Part shown: one piece after another, positions 29,295-40,698 of the stretch
How positions within the stretch are numbered: the stretch's first letter is position 1
Layout of the letters: each line of letters begins with the position of its first letter
From: Tritrichomonas musculus
Lineage: Eukaryota; Parabasalia; Tritrichomonadida; Tritrichomonadidae
Length of the DNA: 64,000 nucleotides
Reading direction: 5' to 3'
Assembly: GCA_039105265.1 (NCBI GenBank)
Contig: JAPFFF010000015.1
Coordinates: forward strand, 1,798,001 to 1,862,000
Position numbers and translations under genes: made by a program
The notes under the pieces: model-generated
Database searches by the model: none
The model's input: only the letters and a program-made list of their open reading frames with translations
What the model was told of the DNA's origin: nothing

Positions 29295-30768
29295 CAAAAC
29301 ATAAAAATAATTACCAAATAAATATACAAAATTTCAATTGCATTGAAATTTTGGTAACATTGATAAATAATCAATTCTATGAAAATTTTGTTTTGAAATT
29401 ACTAGTAAACCTTTTAGCTTTTTTTAAATATAATTTTATTTATACATTGCAATAAAGACCGTTTTCAAGATAAAATACTATTCTGATCGTCAAAATGATC
29501 GTAATTGAAATGAAAAAATATTCTATATCAATTGAATAATTCATTCAATTTTTTTTTTCCATTATGAAACACATTTTAAATCTTCCTTTTATAAATAAAA
29601 TGAAATTATCAACATAATACACAATAAAATTAATGAAAAAAACATTTTATTTATTTTAAATTTCAAAGCAAAAAATGGCTTTTGGTAAAATTAGATTTAA
29701 TTAACAAATAACTTAAAAATCAAATAAAATTTTTATTCTCTAAAATATTTAACCAAATTTGGCATATTACCGAAACATCGAATTGTGTAGAAACAAAATT
29801 TCTGTAGAATTATTTCAATTTCCTTTCTTTTGAAAAAATGATTTCAATGTGAATAATTTCAGCAAAAATATAGTAACGTTTTTTTTTTTTTGGTAGGATG
29901 ACTTAATAAATTGTGTTAAATATTATTAATTCTCTAGTGCTATATCTATACGATATATTTCATTCAAAATTGATAATTGTTAAAAATTGAATCTATTTAA
30001 CGATTATTCAATTCAAAAACCAATTTATATCTATGCTATTTTTAGACCTTATATCTTTTTGAGCAGATAATTATATTGAAGAAACATACGGAAAAGAATA
30101 TTGATGAATATTCTGAATTATTCTTATAAACCTTTGTTCGAATTTAATCATATAGAGCGATAATTAAATTTGATCACTTATATCATATATTGCTAATAAA
30201 AAGTATTTATTATAGTCACTTTGACTAATTTTGTTTAGTTTTCCAAATATCATATTTATATTCCTAATATTGGTATTTATGATTATAAGTAATTTAAATA
30301 CATGTGAAAATGATTTTGATATTTTCCCCAAGCTAAAATTAAACACAATATTTTTTAAAAATAAAAAAAATTATTATATTTTGTGATATTATTGAATTAT
30401 ATATAATCAAAAAAATAAGAAAATAGATTTTAGACCAAAATTTTTAGTTATTTGACTTCTTTTAACTATTGCTAAAACTTTTATTTTTCTTGAATAAAAT
30501 CAAAAGTACCTTTATTAATTTTTTTTTAATTATTTATGATTCGAAACAAGTAAATAAAAACAATTCTTTTTATTTTTATTTTTCATGATTCTATCATTAA
30601 AAAGATGCGATATCATTATTTTTATATCAAATTTAATGCCGATAAAATTCAATTCAATCTAATTCTAATAAAATTTTTGATTGCTTTTCAATTTGTTTTA
30701 TCAAAAGAATCAGTATAGCGAAAAATTTCTATTAAAAGGCCAATTTAATCTTAAGTCATCAACCTAAA
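29295..30768. other. 1.5-kb divergent intergenic region
   Basis: Very A/T-rich DNA with several homopolymer runs (for example T runs near 29550 and 29880). A 60-codon minus-strand frame at 30164-30346 is not convincing. I see no repeat ends and no exact TCAAAAAGTT copy. Confidence 0.5.
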
Positions 30769-33700
30769 ATGACTCTTTCAAGGAAACTGATTGACAAGCT
30801 TATAAAATTCACTCAATCAGTTTATAGAATTCACCTTGAACCGCCAGATATCCCGCTGCCTCAGGAAATTATTAACTTTATACCAAAAGTTGAAGAATCA
30901 AAAATATTAGCACGAAGACAAAATCTTAACTCTTTTGTAAATAACGCTCAATTAGATTTTGAATGCAGATTTACGCTCGTTTCAACTTTACTTGGCTTTA
31001 TAAGTTCTCACAAATTATCGCCTTCTCAAATGCAATATATATCACTGGTTATACTTCAATCTTGTTGTGGAATCTTATTCTGGGAGCATCAAAATATTGG
31101 TTCCCATTATGCTCTTGTATTTATTAGGGCATTTTGCCAGTCGGCCCCATATTTACGTAATTGGATTAACGAGATGAAAATTTTTTTTGCTCTTTTTGTT
31201 GAACGCATTTATAGCAATAAAGACATCGATTTACTGATAGAATACCTTCCAGCAATTAATGAAGTAATGTCGAAATACCCACAATTGTCAGAGAATTGCA
31301 TTCAATATGAACTCAAAATCGCTAAAAAACTATGCAAAAAATTGAGATCAGAAAATATTCCTATCAATCAAACAAATATTTCATATTTTTTTCAAGATTT
31401 ATCTAAAATTATTAGTAGATTCCCTCACCAAAATTTTGATCATACAAAAATTATTAAAAGATTACTTGAAATATCTAAGTTACCTACCCCAACATATCTT
31501 TTATTATCATATCTTTCTCTTTTACTTTCATTTCATTGCCACAATATTGATTTAATACCTCTTCTTGAACAAATATCAAACGGATTAATTAATGCTGATT
31601 CTTCTTCAATACGTGACAATTTCACGATTATTAACAATGTTGATCCACCTATGGAAATCCAAAAAATATTATCTCAAAAAAATAATGATACTAATTCGAA
31701 ATACAAAGATTATTTTTCAAGTGAAAATCCTCAAATACCAAAAATACCAAATTTAAACGAAATACCACAATCAATCTCTGGAGCAGTTGTTAGTGTTGCT
31801 ACGGAAATTGCAGATCATTTTAATAACTCATGTAAGTTTAAAGATTTTTTAGATTTTTTATATCTTTTATTAAATTGTTCGAATTTTAATATTCAAGCAA
31901 TTCTTTTAATATGCATTTTAATTTCAGGCCCTCCTCTTCGATTTCAAATATCAGAGTTATTTGCAAAAAATAATTTATGGAAATTTCTTTTAAGCGAAAA
32001 AACTTTTAATCCAGATATTAATATTTTTGATAATTCATTTTCGCGACTCATCAATTTAAGACAATCTATATTTGATGTTTTAGCTTTTATGTGTACCACA
32101 CCCGAAGTTATTTTATCAATTCGAAAAGCTTTCTGCGATTTTTTATCGAAATTCGTACAAAATTCAAAATTTGCGAGCGAAATAGTTTTAATGTCATATC
32201 CGAGTTTACAGCCAATTTACTTAGTTAAGGTTCCTGAAGATGAGGAGGACGAGATTATGATTTCTCTACTTGAAATTACAATTATTCAACAGTTCGACTT
32301 TTTCAAAGACCCCAAAAATGTTTCTACTTATCGTTTCCCTACATTATCTGTAATTTTATCCATTTTAAATTTAGAAAATTGCGTAAGTCTCGTTGCAAAC
32401 TCTGAATATTCATGTAAAGCTCTTCTTTCTTTACTATTTGAGCGTCCATTAATTCCTCATATTGAAAAATTAATCATGAAATTGGCCAATATTTCCTCAG
32501 AAAAATCAGAAAACCCATCAAATATAACATCAAATCCTTTTTCAATTGCTCTCCATAAACTTTTTCAATTAATAATTGGCCAATCAGAAATGTCTGATTT
32601 AGTATTAAAATTACTTCAAATGATCGAAAGAGAACCTTCATCAATTTTCCTTGAAAATGAATTAATTAATGACCTAATTTGTGCTGCTTTGAGCTGTGCT
32701 GATAAAGATCTTGAATACAGAGAAGAAATATTAGAATACTTTTTACGAATTCTTTTAAAATTCAAAGACTTTAAGCAATTTGATCCTACAATAGTTCCTT
32801 TCAATAAAATAGGAAATGTTTGCTTTTTTGTTGGAACTTTCATTACATTTGAAGATGATGGATCATTTTCAAAAAATAAATTATTTGATATTTTATATAA
32901 TATTTGCATTTCTGATGATGTAATAACTCTTCCAGAAGCACTTCCTATGCTCATGCTATCATTGAAAGACACAGAAACTCAAAGTTACATGATAAACAAA
33001 TTAATAGATTTATGCAAAAATTCTGAAATCAACAGATATTCATGTTTAGTTGGCGATATACCATCAATTATATTTAATAAAAAGTATCAAACAAGCTTTG
33101 AACTTTATAAATTAATAACACTCACAGTATCAAATCCAAAATCTTTGCGATTTTTTCTCCATTGCTTTGAAAGAGATAAAGATTTTGATGATGCTCTTAA
33201 CTATCTCTCGATGATCATTGATACAGTAAACACAGCTCCATATCAATCAAAGATACAATTTTCTTCTCAAGGCTCACATGTAACTTTCCCACCAATTTCA
33301 TCATCAATTCTAGAAAATGGATTTATTGTTCATTCTAGACTCTTTATTGAGTCGAATGAACCCAAACGAAATCTTTTTATTTTAGAAGGGAAAAGAGCCA
33401 CCTTTTCTGTCAAATTTTTACATGGATCTTTAATGCTTCAAATTCAAACAGTTAATTCATGTTTAAAATACAACATTGACGCAGAATATCCTCTCAATAG
33501 TTGGTTTGATTTATCCTTGATGTTGAAACCATCTGAAGGCCTCACCATCGGCTTTGATGAAAACATTATTGCTGGCATTTCCATTGAATCTGTCCAAATG
33601 AGTGCAAATACTGAATTTTTACTCAGCTTTTTCACCCATTTTTCAGAGGAAAATGATCCCAAGCCGATACAGATGCATTCAATTTCATTTTACGGCAATT

Positions 33701-36700
33701 TCTCTCAAGATGAACTATCAATTTCCGATTTTGTCACTGATGAAAGCTTCCTTCAAGATCATCTTATCTACACATTCACAGCAGACAATATTCTCAATAG
33801 AAATCTCATTTATGAAGATTATATAGCTACTTTTTCGGGAACTCCACTTCAATTCGAATGCAATTTTCTGAGATCATTTGAAGTTACGCGGTCAATAAAC
33901 ATCCTTCTGGTACTTTTCCGAAAAGTCGAATATAAGCCTAAATTGCTAAATCCATTGCTGTCGATTATCTTCAATCTTATCCAGAAATCAACTGTTGTTT
34001 CCAACCAAATGGTTAAAAATAACGGAATGGCGGTTATTTCCTACTTTTTAGAAAAATTGTCATCTTCAGAATTGTCTAAAGAAAGATGGAAGTTCTTTGT
34101 TGATCAGATAGAGAAAATAAAGTCAAAACAACTTTTGCGACTTTTTGTGAAGTTTATTTTTTACAACTTTAAAATCTGGTCTCATGCGAGTCTTGATGTT
34201 CAGATGCAAGTTATCTGCGATTGGCAGCAAATTGGCATTTTTTTTGAGGAGTTTCTAACTGTTCCTTTTCTATTGAAAACCTTCAATAACTTTTACAATT
34301 ATAAGGATAGTTATAAATTCACACCTGATTTGGACAATAAGAAGAATTCCTTCTTTGCTGACAAAATTGTCCCAATTGGCAAAAAAGTGGATGATTACAA
34401 ATATCCAAGCAACCGAAGAAAGAAAGGAAACGAAGTTACATTGCTTGCTTGTTCATCTTTGGATTTGTCTTCTATTTTGCAAGATAGTGAACTACTGAAC
34501 AAAAGTGAAACAGTTGATAATGCTTCATCTGCCAATTCTTCTATTCCTGATTTGGCTCCTTTTATAGCTGAATCTTCTTCAAATTTGGCCGATTTGAATA
34601 ACAACAACCCGCGATTACTCATTCTTGAAAATTATGAAGTTAATTCGAGTGAGGCTGATATCGAAAACGGAAACAACACTGATAATGAAAGCAATGACAG
34701 CATCAGCAATGACAGTAATGATAATAGTATTGATAATACAAATGATATGAGTAATGATAGTACAAATGATAATAACAATAATAATGAAAATGAAATGAAT
34801 AGTATCGTTAATGATAATCTGGCTAATTATAGTTTTGACGATGATAGAATAATTAATGTTAATTATGATATTAGCAAAGGCATTAGTAATGATAGCATAA
34901 TTAGTGATACTATTAGTAATGATAACTTGAATAATAATAATGTTAGTCACGAAAGCTTGTATAATGATAATGCTAGCAATGATAGCTTATTTAGTAACGA
35001 TAGTATTGACAATGATGATGGATTAGCTATCGATCGATCACTGAAAGGCTCTAGAATGTATAATGAATCTACTGGAGATTTGTCGTTTAATCAAATAAGA
35101 ACTCCAACGAAGAGAAGGAGAGCACCTGCACATAAACGTTCAGCATCAATTGAAAGCATTGCTAGCATTACTTTATCAAATGTTTTTCGGTCAAATTCAA
35201 TATCCTCTCTATCATATCAAAAGCTAATTGAAGACAAATTGAATTCAATACGCAAAATTATCATTTCTCTTATAAATTCTGTGATTAGTCTTAAAAAGCT
35301 AAACAAAAAGGAAGGGCTCTTTCTATTTAATATTATTCAAAAAGCAAAGGAAACCGAAGAATCACTGAATTTACTTGAAGTTGTATCATTTGTTATTGAT
35401 TCCAAACTTCATATAAGTTCATTTGATATAAAAGGCCAATGGATCATGCTTTTTCTTCATCGAAACGAAACATTTCGAATTAGATGGCTAAATTTATTCT
35501 CAAAAATGTATCCAGATCCACCTGCAGATTTAGTCCAATCAATTTTGTTTTTATTGATCATTCAAACCCAAATAATCTTGAATGATTCAATAATGTCCAA
35601 TGAATCGCTTCTTGTTGAGTCAATTAGAATTTGCTTGAATATAAACAAAACTTTTGATTTGACCAAATTGACAAGTATTCTAGTTGATTTTTCAAGCATC
35701 AAGATCCAATATTTTCATTTCGCTATTGCAATAGCAATCGCAGCACCAGAAAGTCTTAACGATTCATTTACAGCAGCATTAATGGAATTGACGACATTTG
35801 ATGACTTTTCAAATCAAGTTGCAACTTCTTCTACAAATTTGACTTTGTTTCTTTTGATATATTGGACTTTAAGACGCTCTCAGGGAGAAAAAGATGATTA
35901 CCAATTTCAATCACCTTCAAATTCAATAGATTCTTTAAACCAAGGAAAGAATAAGAATGATTACAATAAATTTTCTTTTCCTTTAAAGGTTGATTCAGTT
36001 GATTCAAATGCTGTTACAATATTAGCTCGAATTTGCTCTTTTTCACCTTCATTAGCAAGGACTGCAGTTGGTATTATTGATTCCATTTCGACAATAACAA
36101 AAGCTAATCTTTCTCAGCTTCGTTCACAGTTCCTGAACTCGTTATTTCCAATTGCGTCAACTCCTGAATTTATACAAATTATTGGTGAATCAATCTTTTT
36201 CCACTATAAAATTTTCAATTTGCCATCATTATCTCCACTTTTTGAAACTTATGACATCCCAACCACCAGCAAGAAAAGATTTGATGCACAAGTACCTGAT
36301 TTAATTACTTTAGTGAACGTTTATATTGGTGATATTGATCGATCACCAATTTCATACTATTCTTTAGAAATTGACAAAAATGGTTGTTGGGCTGATGAAT
36401 CACTTGCAAAATCTTTGATATGTGTAGCAACTGCATTGAAAAATGACAAATTAAAACCAATCCTCTCAATTCTTATATATACATTTTGCCGAAGACAAAG
36501 TCAGTCAGAAATAGCATCTTTGATTCCCTTAGTTAGAGAATTAATTACTGAAAAAGATAATTATTCATACTTAATTATAGATTCTGTTTTTCGAGAAAGA
36601 ATCAGTTCTTTTTTGGATCTTACATCTAATTCAAGCTCGAGTTTTAACGACAGCATTCCTGATACATCCACCAAAAAGCGAAGGAAGACTGAAATGGTTC

Positions 36701-39700
36701 CAACGATGAGTGATGAAGATGAATATCAACCATTAAATAGAAGACGCTATTCAGACTCATTCAACCAGTTCTTCAAGCATGGCCACGATCAAAAGATGAA
36801 AGATGAAAACTATCCACTTGAAGATGATGGAGAAGAGATAAATATCGATAATCTAAATATGAATTCTCCTCAACCATCTAATAATACAAGGGTAAAAATA
36901 AACTTCAATTCATATAAAAAGAGCCAAACCAAGAGTTCCAATCAAATTTCACTTAAGAAAGCAAATGAGATAGATCTTCCCAAAATGAAAAACTTTACAA
37001 TGATTTCTCCTTTTGATGATGATTTACCAGAATCAGTACAAGGTCTTCTAAAGACTGATCCCAAATTCATCAGGATATGTTATATCACACTTACCCAATT
37101 TTGTGAGAATGCACCGAAGACATTAACTGAAGTCCACAAGAGCTTGATTGAAATCTTCTCCTCGATTCAGTCCGTGTTTTCAGCTTCCACGTGCAACAAG
37201 GTTGCCATCCATCAGCCAGAGAAGTACCTAAGCAAGCGAGCCTGGGAGTTATTGTGGCACCAAATGTTCACTGGCAATCAAGTACATTTTAAACGGTCGT
37301 CATACACTGACTATTTATCACGTCCACTTTTGCTTAGACGCAATTTCGGTTTTGACAGGAAATTGAGTGAGATACGGAATGCCAAAAAAACCGACACAAC
37401 CGTTGAAAACTGCATTGATAGCAACGAGCCACTTTTTGAGGCCCAATGTGAACGGATCAAAGTTGACAAGACGATAAGTGGCACTTTTTACATCTTATAT
37501 ACGGGCATCCATCGATTCAACAAGGAAAGCATCATTAACAACAGCAACAATCAGATTGAAAAGAAAATTCTGAGGTTTATTTCCGATAGAGGAAAATTGA
37601 TCGTTATTCCAGTTGACTCGGTTGTTCGAATTCTTCCAATGTTTGTCCTTCAGAAGAAGACAGCAGTTGAAATTTTGACTGAGCAGCAACGGTCATTTCT
37701 ATTCAATTTCAAGTCAGTTTCGCATGTCAAAAATTTCATGTCACAAATGCCAAGCACCCTTCAGTTTCCGACTGACAAGTTCCTGTCGATCCTGACTGAC
37801 TCGTGGTGCAAAAGAACCATCTCGAATTACGAGTACTTGACATGGCTCAACTTATTGAGTGGTAGGACGTTTAACACAGCCTACGCGTATCCTGTTTTCC
37901 CTTGGATTTTGTGTGACTATGAAAGCAGCACGATAAACCTGGATGATCCAAAAGTGTATCGCGATCTATCGAAGCCGATAGGAGCACTCAATCCAGTTCG
38001 TCTTCAGAAGTTGAAGAAGCTTCGAAATGACAACATTGAAGAAGACAACAACTTCCTCTATCGCTCAACGTATTCATGCGCATTCCACGTCTTCCATTAC
38101 TTGGTGAGGTTGGAGCCGTTTACGTCATTGCACATCATCATGCAGGATGGCAAATTCGACGTTGCACATCGTCTTTTCTCGTCCATTCTAAACTCATACG
38201 AACGCATCACGAGCACCTTCTTCAACTTCAGAGAACTCATTCCAGAGTTCTTCTTCAACTCCGACTTTTTGGTCAATTTGGACAAATTCACCTTAGGCGG
38301 CGGAATCGACAACGTAAGCCTGCCTCTTTGGGCAAAGAGTCCAATTGAATTTGTGTACAAGAATAGAAGGGCGCTCGAATCTGAGACAGTCTCGGCGCAC
38401 ATAAACGAGTGGATAGACTTGATCTGGGGCTACAAGCAGACAGGACAAGCAGCCGAAGAAGCGGACAATGTCTTCGACCCTCATCTTTACCCAAACGTCT
38501 GGCAGCGTTACAAGATGAATGACAGCATGAGCAATGACGGAAGCCTTGAGATTGGATCGAGAGCGATGAAGAATGCCGGAATATTATTCAAGCCGACGCA
38601 TAGAAACAGCTTCGTTGGCACGACGATGACATCGCTCTCAATTCCAAGCACAATAGAAAACAGCACAAATTCGGTTTCGTCGCTTGCTTCGTCGCAGTCA
38701 TCGAGCTTGGAGAAAGACGACAATCATCAAGTCTCTAGCTCTTCTTTGTACAAGAATCCAACAGTCGATCCCGGCTCTGTTTCGCAGTCTGTTCTCAACG
38801 CAACCTCGAGGCAGCAGATAGAGCAGCTTCTGGCTCACGTTGGCCAAATACCGCAGCAACTTTTTGATAGCCCGCATCCTACCAGGCAGCCTTTATCGTC
38901 CTCTTCTTCATCTTTGCTGTTTCTTTTAGCAAGCAACAGTAGTGGTTCAACAAGCGGACAGAATCAAGTTCAACAATCTTCTTCATCTTCTTTGATTTTC
39001 ACTCCAAACCAAGGAGCTATGCCCATTCCGGTGACGAAGCTTAAATCGAATCCGAAACTTCCTTCACCATCATCATTGAAGTCGTCTCAAAAAGTTCCTT
39101 CTCCGTCGTCTTTAAAAACATCCCCTTCTCAGCAGAAGATGCAGAAACAGCAGCACTACTTTCCAACAGAGTCAATCCTTGATTTGGCTTCTGCTTTGCA
39201 GTTGAATGAAGAGATTGAAAATCGAGCCAAAAACAACAATGACAAACAAAAGATTAAAATGAATAATAATAACAATCTTTATCTCGATTTTAGCTCAGTT
39301 GTTGTGCCAGCAGCAGACAATCTTCCAATCTGCTCCTCAAGCGAGAAGCATCTTACATTTCGACTCGACGGACGCGTCTTTAACTCTCTCGTTCCGTTGA
39401 CGAAAGAGAAAGTTCTTTATCTTGACCATTTTGTTAACATCGGACCTTTCTCGTTTGCCGCTGTTTGCACGAGCACGAATGAGATAGTGAGGATTGAGAG
39501 GGAATCCAGTGAATCAGCTGCTTCTAACTTGGCGATACCAAGCACGCTTATCTCATTGCAGGCGTCGGTTGCGGCTCCTGTAACAGTCAATGACTCCGAC
39601 AGCTTAATTGTCATTAGAAAGAAAAGCGCCTTCCACGTGTCGGCCATTACTTGTATCTGCAAGGTTGGAGCTGCCATATTTACAGGCGATTCAGATGGAA

Positions 39701-40254
39701 TAGTCGCAAATGAAGAAACTGAGGCTCTTTTGACTGCCCACAAAAAGTCGATAGTTTGCATGGATGGATGCGAAGCTTTGAGAATAATAGTGTCAGTATC
39801 GAGTGACAATTTGGTCGTTATTTCTTCTGCTGATGATTTGTGCTTTATTAGGTCTTTTAAAATTGACAAATTAACAGGAAAAGTGGAAAAAGTCGTTATT
39901 TGTAAAGGATTCGGAATTATTAATTTTTTGGTCAAATTTGACGGTTTAGAAACATCAAAAATTTTGGCCTATTCGGTTAATGGTGAATTTATAGGAGTGA
40001 CTTCCCTCAATTTGAATATTATTCAGATCGTTCCTATAACTTGCTGCTCTAACGATTTGGACTTATTAGCATTCGCTGATGATAAGAATAGAGTTTACGT
40101 AATTAACGCATTCGAACTTGACGAAATAATGTTGATAAAAGAGGTTGAAAGTCAAATTACCTCATTAAACTTTTTTGCTCCTATAAATCAACAACAGCAA
40201 TTAGTTATAGGAACAGAAATGGGTATTCTTCACTTTTGTTATTTTAATCTATAA
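30769..40254 (+). CDS. Giant BEACH-domain protein (LYST/NBEA-like family)
   Basis: 3161 residues, one uninterrupted frame. Residues 1-800 are alpha-helical armadillo-like sequence. A concanavalin/LamG-like sandwich lies at about 830-975 (ENGFIVHSRLFIESNEPKRN, NSWFDLSLMLKP). A second helical region contains a long Asn/Asp/Ser-rich stretch (about 1290-1410). Near 2157 a PH-like segment begins (KRAWELLWHQMF). The BEACH domain (about 2324-2577) is clear: WLNLLSGRTFNTAYAYPVFP, then KPIGALNPVRLQKL, HYLVRLEPFTSLHIIMQDGK, RELIPEFFFN and LPLWAKSPIEFV, ending WIDLIWGYKQTGQAAEEADN. A Ser-rich linker and WD40-like C-terminus (about 2860-3161) complete the family layout. BEACH proteins act in vesicle fission/fusion and lysosome or endosome traffic. 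Base composition rises sharply in G+C across 37.0-39.85 kb. Confidence 0.9.
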   Translation: MTLSRKLIDKLIKFTQSVYRIHLEPPDIPLPQEIINFIPKVEESKILARRQNLNSFVNNAQLDFECRFTLVSTLLGFISSHKLSPSQMQYISLVILQSCCGILFWEHQNIGSHYALVFIRAFCQSAPYLRNWINEMKIFFALFVERIYSNKDIDLLIEYLPAINEVMSKYPQLSENCIQYELKIAKKLCKKLRSENIPINQTNISYFFQDLSKIISRFPHQNFDHTKIIKRLLEISKLPTPTYLLLSYLSLLLSFHCHNIDLIPLLEQISNGLINADSSSIRDNFTIINNVDPPMEIQKILSQKNNDTNSKYKDYFSSENPQIPKIPNLNEIPQSISGAVVSVATEIADHFNNSCKFKDFLDFLYLLLNCSNFNIQAILLICILISGPPLRFQISELFAKNNLWKFLLSEKTFNPDINIFDNSFSRLINLRQSIFDVLAFMCTTPEVILSIRKAFCDFLSKFVQNSKFASEIVLMSYPSLQPIYLVKVPEDEEDEIMISLLEITIIQQFDFFKDPKNVSTYRFPTLSVILSILNLENCVSLVANSEYSCKALLSLLFERPLIPHIEKLIMKLANISSEKSENPSNITSNPFSIALHKLFQLIIGQSEMSDLVLKLLQMIEREPSSIFLENELINDLICAALSCADKDLEYREEILEYFLRILLKFKDFKQFDPTIVPFNKIGNVCFFVGTFITFEDDGSFSKNKLFDILYNICISDDVITLPEALPMLMLSLKDTETQSYMINKLIDLCKNSEINRYSCLVGDIPSIIFNKKYQTSFELYKLITLTVSNPKSLRFFLHCFERDKDFDDALNYLSMIIDTVNTAPYQSKIQFSSQGSHVTFPPISSSILENGFIVHSRLFIESNEPKRNLFILEGKRATFSVKFLHGSLMLQIQTVNSCLKYNIDAEYPLNSWFDLSLMLKPSEGLTIGFDENIIAGISIESVQMSANTEFLLSFFTHFSEENDPKPIQMHSISFYGNFSQDELSISDFVTDESFLQDHLIYTFTADNILNRNLIYEDYIATFSGTPLQFECNFLRSFEVTRSINILLVLFRKVEYKPKLLNPLLSIIFNLIQKSTVVSNQMVKNNGMAVISYFLEKLSSSELSKERWKFFVDQIEKIKSKQLLRLFVKFIFYNFKIWSHASLDVQMQVICDWQQIGIFFEEFLTVPFLLKTFNNFYNYKDSYKFTPDLDNKKNSFFADKIVPIGKKVDDYKYPSNRRKKGNEVTLLACSSLDLSSILQDSELLNKSETVDNASSANSSIPDLAPFIAESSSNLADLNNNNPRLLILENYEVNSSEADIENGNNTDNESNDSISNDSNDNSIDNTNDMSNDSTNDNNNNNENEMNSIVNDNLANYSFDDDRIINVNYDISKGISNDSIISDTISNDNLNNNNVSHESLYNDNASNDSLFSNDSIDNDDGLAIDRSLKGSRMYNESTGDLSFNQIRTPTKRRRAPAHKRSASIESIASITLSNVFRSNSISSLSYQKLIEDKLNSIRKIIISLINSVISLKKLNKKEGLFLFNIIQKAKETEESLNLLEVVSFVIDSKLHISSFDIKGQWIMLFLHRNETFRIRWLNLFSKMYPDPPADLVQSILFLLIIQTQIILNDSIMSNESLLVESIRICLNINKTFDLTKLTSILVDFSSIKIQYFHFAIAIAIAAPESLNDSFTAALMELTTFDDFSNQVATSSTNLTLFLLIYWTLRRSQGEKDDYQFQSPSNSIDSLNQGKNKNDYNKFSFPLKVDSVDSNAVTILARICSFSPSLARTAVGIIDSISTITKANLSQLRSQFLNSLFPIASTPEFIQIIGESIFFHYKIFNLPSLSPLFETYDIPTTSKKRFDAQVPDLITLVNVYIGDIDRSPISYYSLEIDKNGCWADESLAKSLICVATALKNDKLKPILSILIYTFCRRQSQSEIASLIPLVRELITEKDNYSYLIIDSVFRERISSFLDLTSNSSSSFNDSIPDTSTKKRRKTEMVPTMSDEDEYQPLNRRRYSDSFNQFFKHGHDQKMKDENYPLEDDGEEINIDNLNMNSPQPSNNTRVKINFNSYKKSQTKSSNQISLKKANEIDLPKMKNFTMISPFDDDLPESVQGLLKTDPKFIRICYITLTQFCENAPKTLTEVHKSLIEIFSSIQSVFSASTCNKVAIHQPEKYLSKRAWELLWHQMFTGNQVHFKRSSYTDYLSRPLLLRRNFGFDRKLSEIRNAKKTDTTVENCIDSNEPLFEAQCERIKVDKTISGTFYILYTGIHRFNKESIINNSNNQIEKKILRFISDRGKLIVIPVDSVVRILPMFVLQKKTAVEILTEQQRSFLFNFKSVSHVKNFMSQMPSTLQFPTDKFLSILTDSWCKRTISNYEYLTWLNLLSGRTFNTAYAYPVFPWILCDYESSTINLDDPKVYRDLSKPIGALNPVRLQKLKKLRNDNIEEDNNFLYRSTYSCAFHVFHYLVRLEPFTSLHIIMQDGKFDVAHRLFSSILNSYERITSTFFNFRELIPEFFFNSDFLVNLDKFTLGGGIDNVSLPLWAKSPIEFVYKNRRALESETVSAHINEWIDLIWGYKQTGQAAEEADNVFDPHLYPNVWQRYKMNDSMSNDGSLEIGSRAMKNAGILFKPTHRNSFVGTTMTSLSIPSTIENSTNSVSSLASSQSSSLEKDDNHQVSSSSLYKNPTVDPGSVSQSVLNATSRQQIEQLLAHVGQIPQQLFDSPHPTRQPLSSSSSSLLFLLASNSSGSTSGQNQVQQSSSSSLIFTPNQGAMPIPVTKLKSNPKLPSPSSLKSSQKVPSPSSLKTSPSQQKMQKQQHYFPTESILDLASALQLNEEIENRAKNNNDKQKIKMNNNNNLYLDFSSVVVPAADNLPICSSSEKHLTFRLDGRVFNSLVPLTKEKVLYLDHFVNIGPFSFAAVCTSTNEIVRIERESSESAASNLAIPSTLISLQASVAAPVTVNDSDSLIVIRKKSAFHVSAITCICKVGAAIFTGDSDGIVANEETEALLTAHKKSIVCMDGCEALRIIVSVSSDNLVVISSADDLCFIRSFKIDKLTGKVEKVVICKGFGIINFLVKFDGLETSKILAYSVNGEFIGVTSLNLNIIQIVPITCCSNDLDLLAFADDKNRVYVINAFELDEIMLIKEVESQITSLNFFAPINQQQQLVIGTEMGILHFCYFNL

Positions 40255-40698
40255 TTTAGAAAAAAAAAAAAAAAGTTATAATATTTTAGATTTTGTTATC
40301 ATTTGAAAATTTACAGATTATTTTCAAATTTTATCATGCAAATAATCTTTATTTTTTTTTTTGTTTTGTAAAGTTTATATGTTTATAAATATTTTTTTTT
40401 TTTTTTAGAAGCATAACCGAAGGAAAAAAAGACGATCAAAGATTTTTTTTATGTAGAAGACCAAATTATATTGAAAATTTTAGAGTGATCGACATATTTA
40501 TATGAAAATTATTTGGAAAAAAATTATAATAAAATTAATATTGATGCATTTGTGATGAAAAATAAACAATATGATTATTCTTTTATGCAAAAATTGAATA
40601 TATTAATTTTTGAATTACTTATAAAATAATCAAACTTTTTCAAATCGATAAAAGTAACAAACTTTTTGAACTTTAGATTAACTGTTTAATTTCATTAT
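40255..40698. other. Intergenic spacer with A and T runs
   Basis: A15-type run at about 40260-40274 and T runs near 40350 and 40400, then the inverted promoter 10-mer at 40660-40669. No gene. Confidence 0.55.
40660..40669 (-). promoter_or_regulatory. Candidate promoter 10-mer, inverted, before Pmp-like gene
   Basis: The plus strand reads AACTTTTTGA, 29 bases before ATG 40699. A near-copy (AACTTTTTCA) lies about 30 bases further upstream. Confidence 0.35.

Noticed and set aside
34615-34950. 111-codon Ile-rich minus-strand frame in the BEACH gene
   Set aside because: Antisense of an Asn/Asp/Ser-rich coding stretch.
39417-39935. 172-codon minus-strand frame opposite the BEACH C-terminus
   Set aside because: It lies antisense to a clearly coding WD40-like region and has no recognisable domain.
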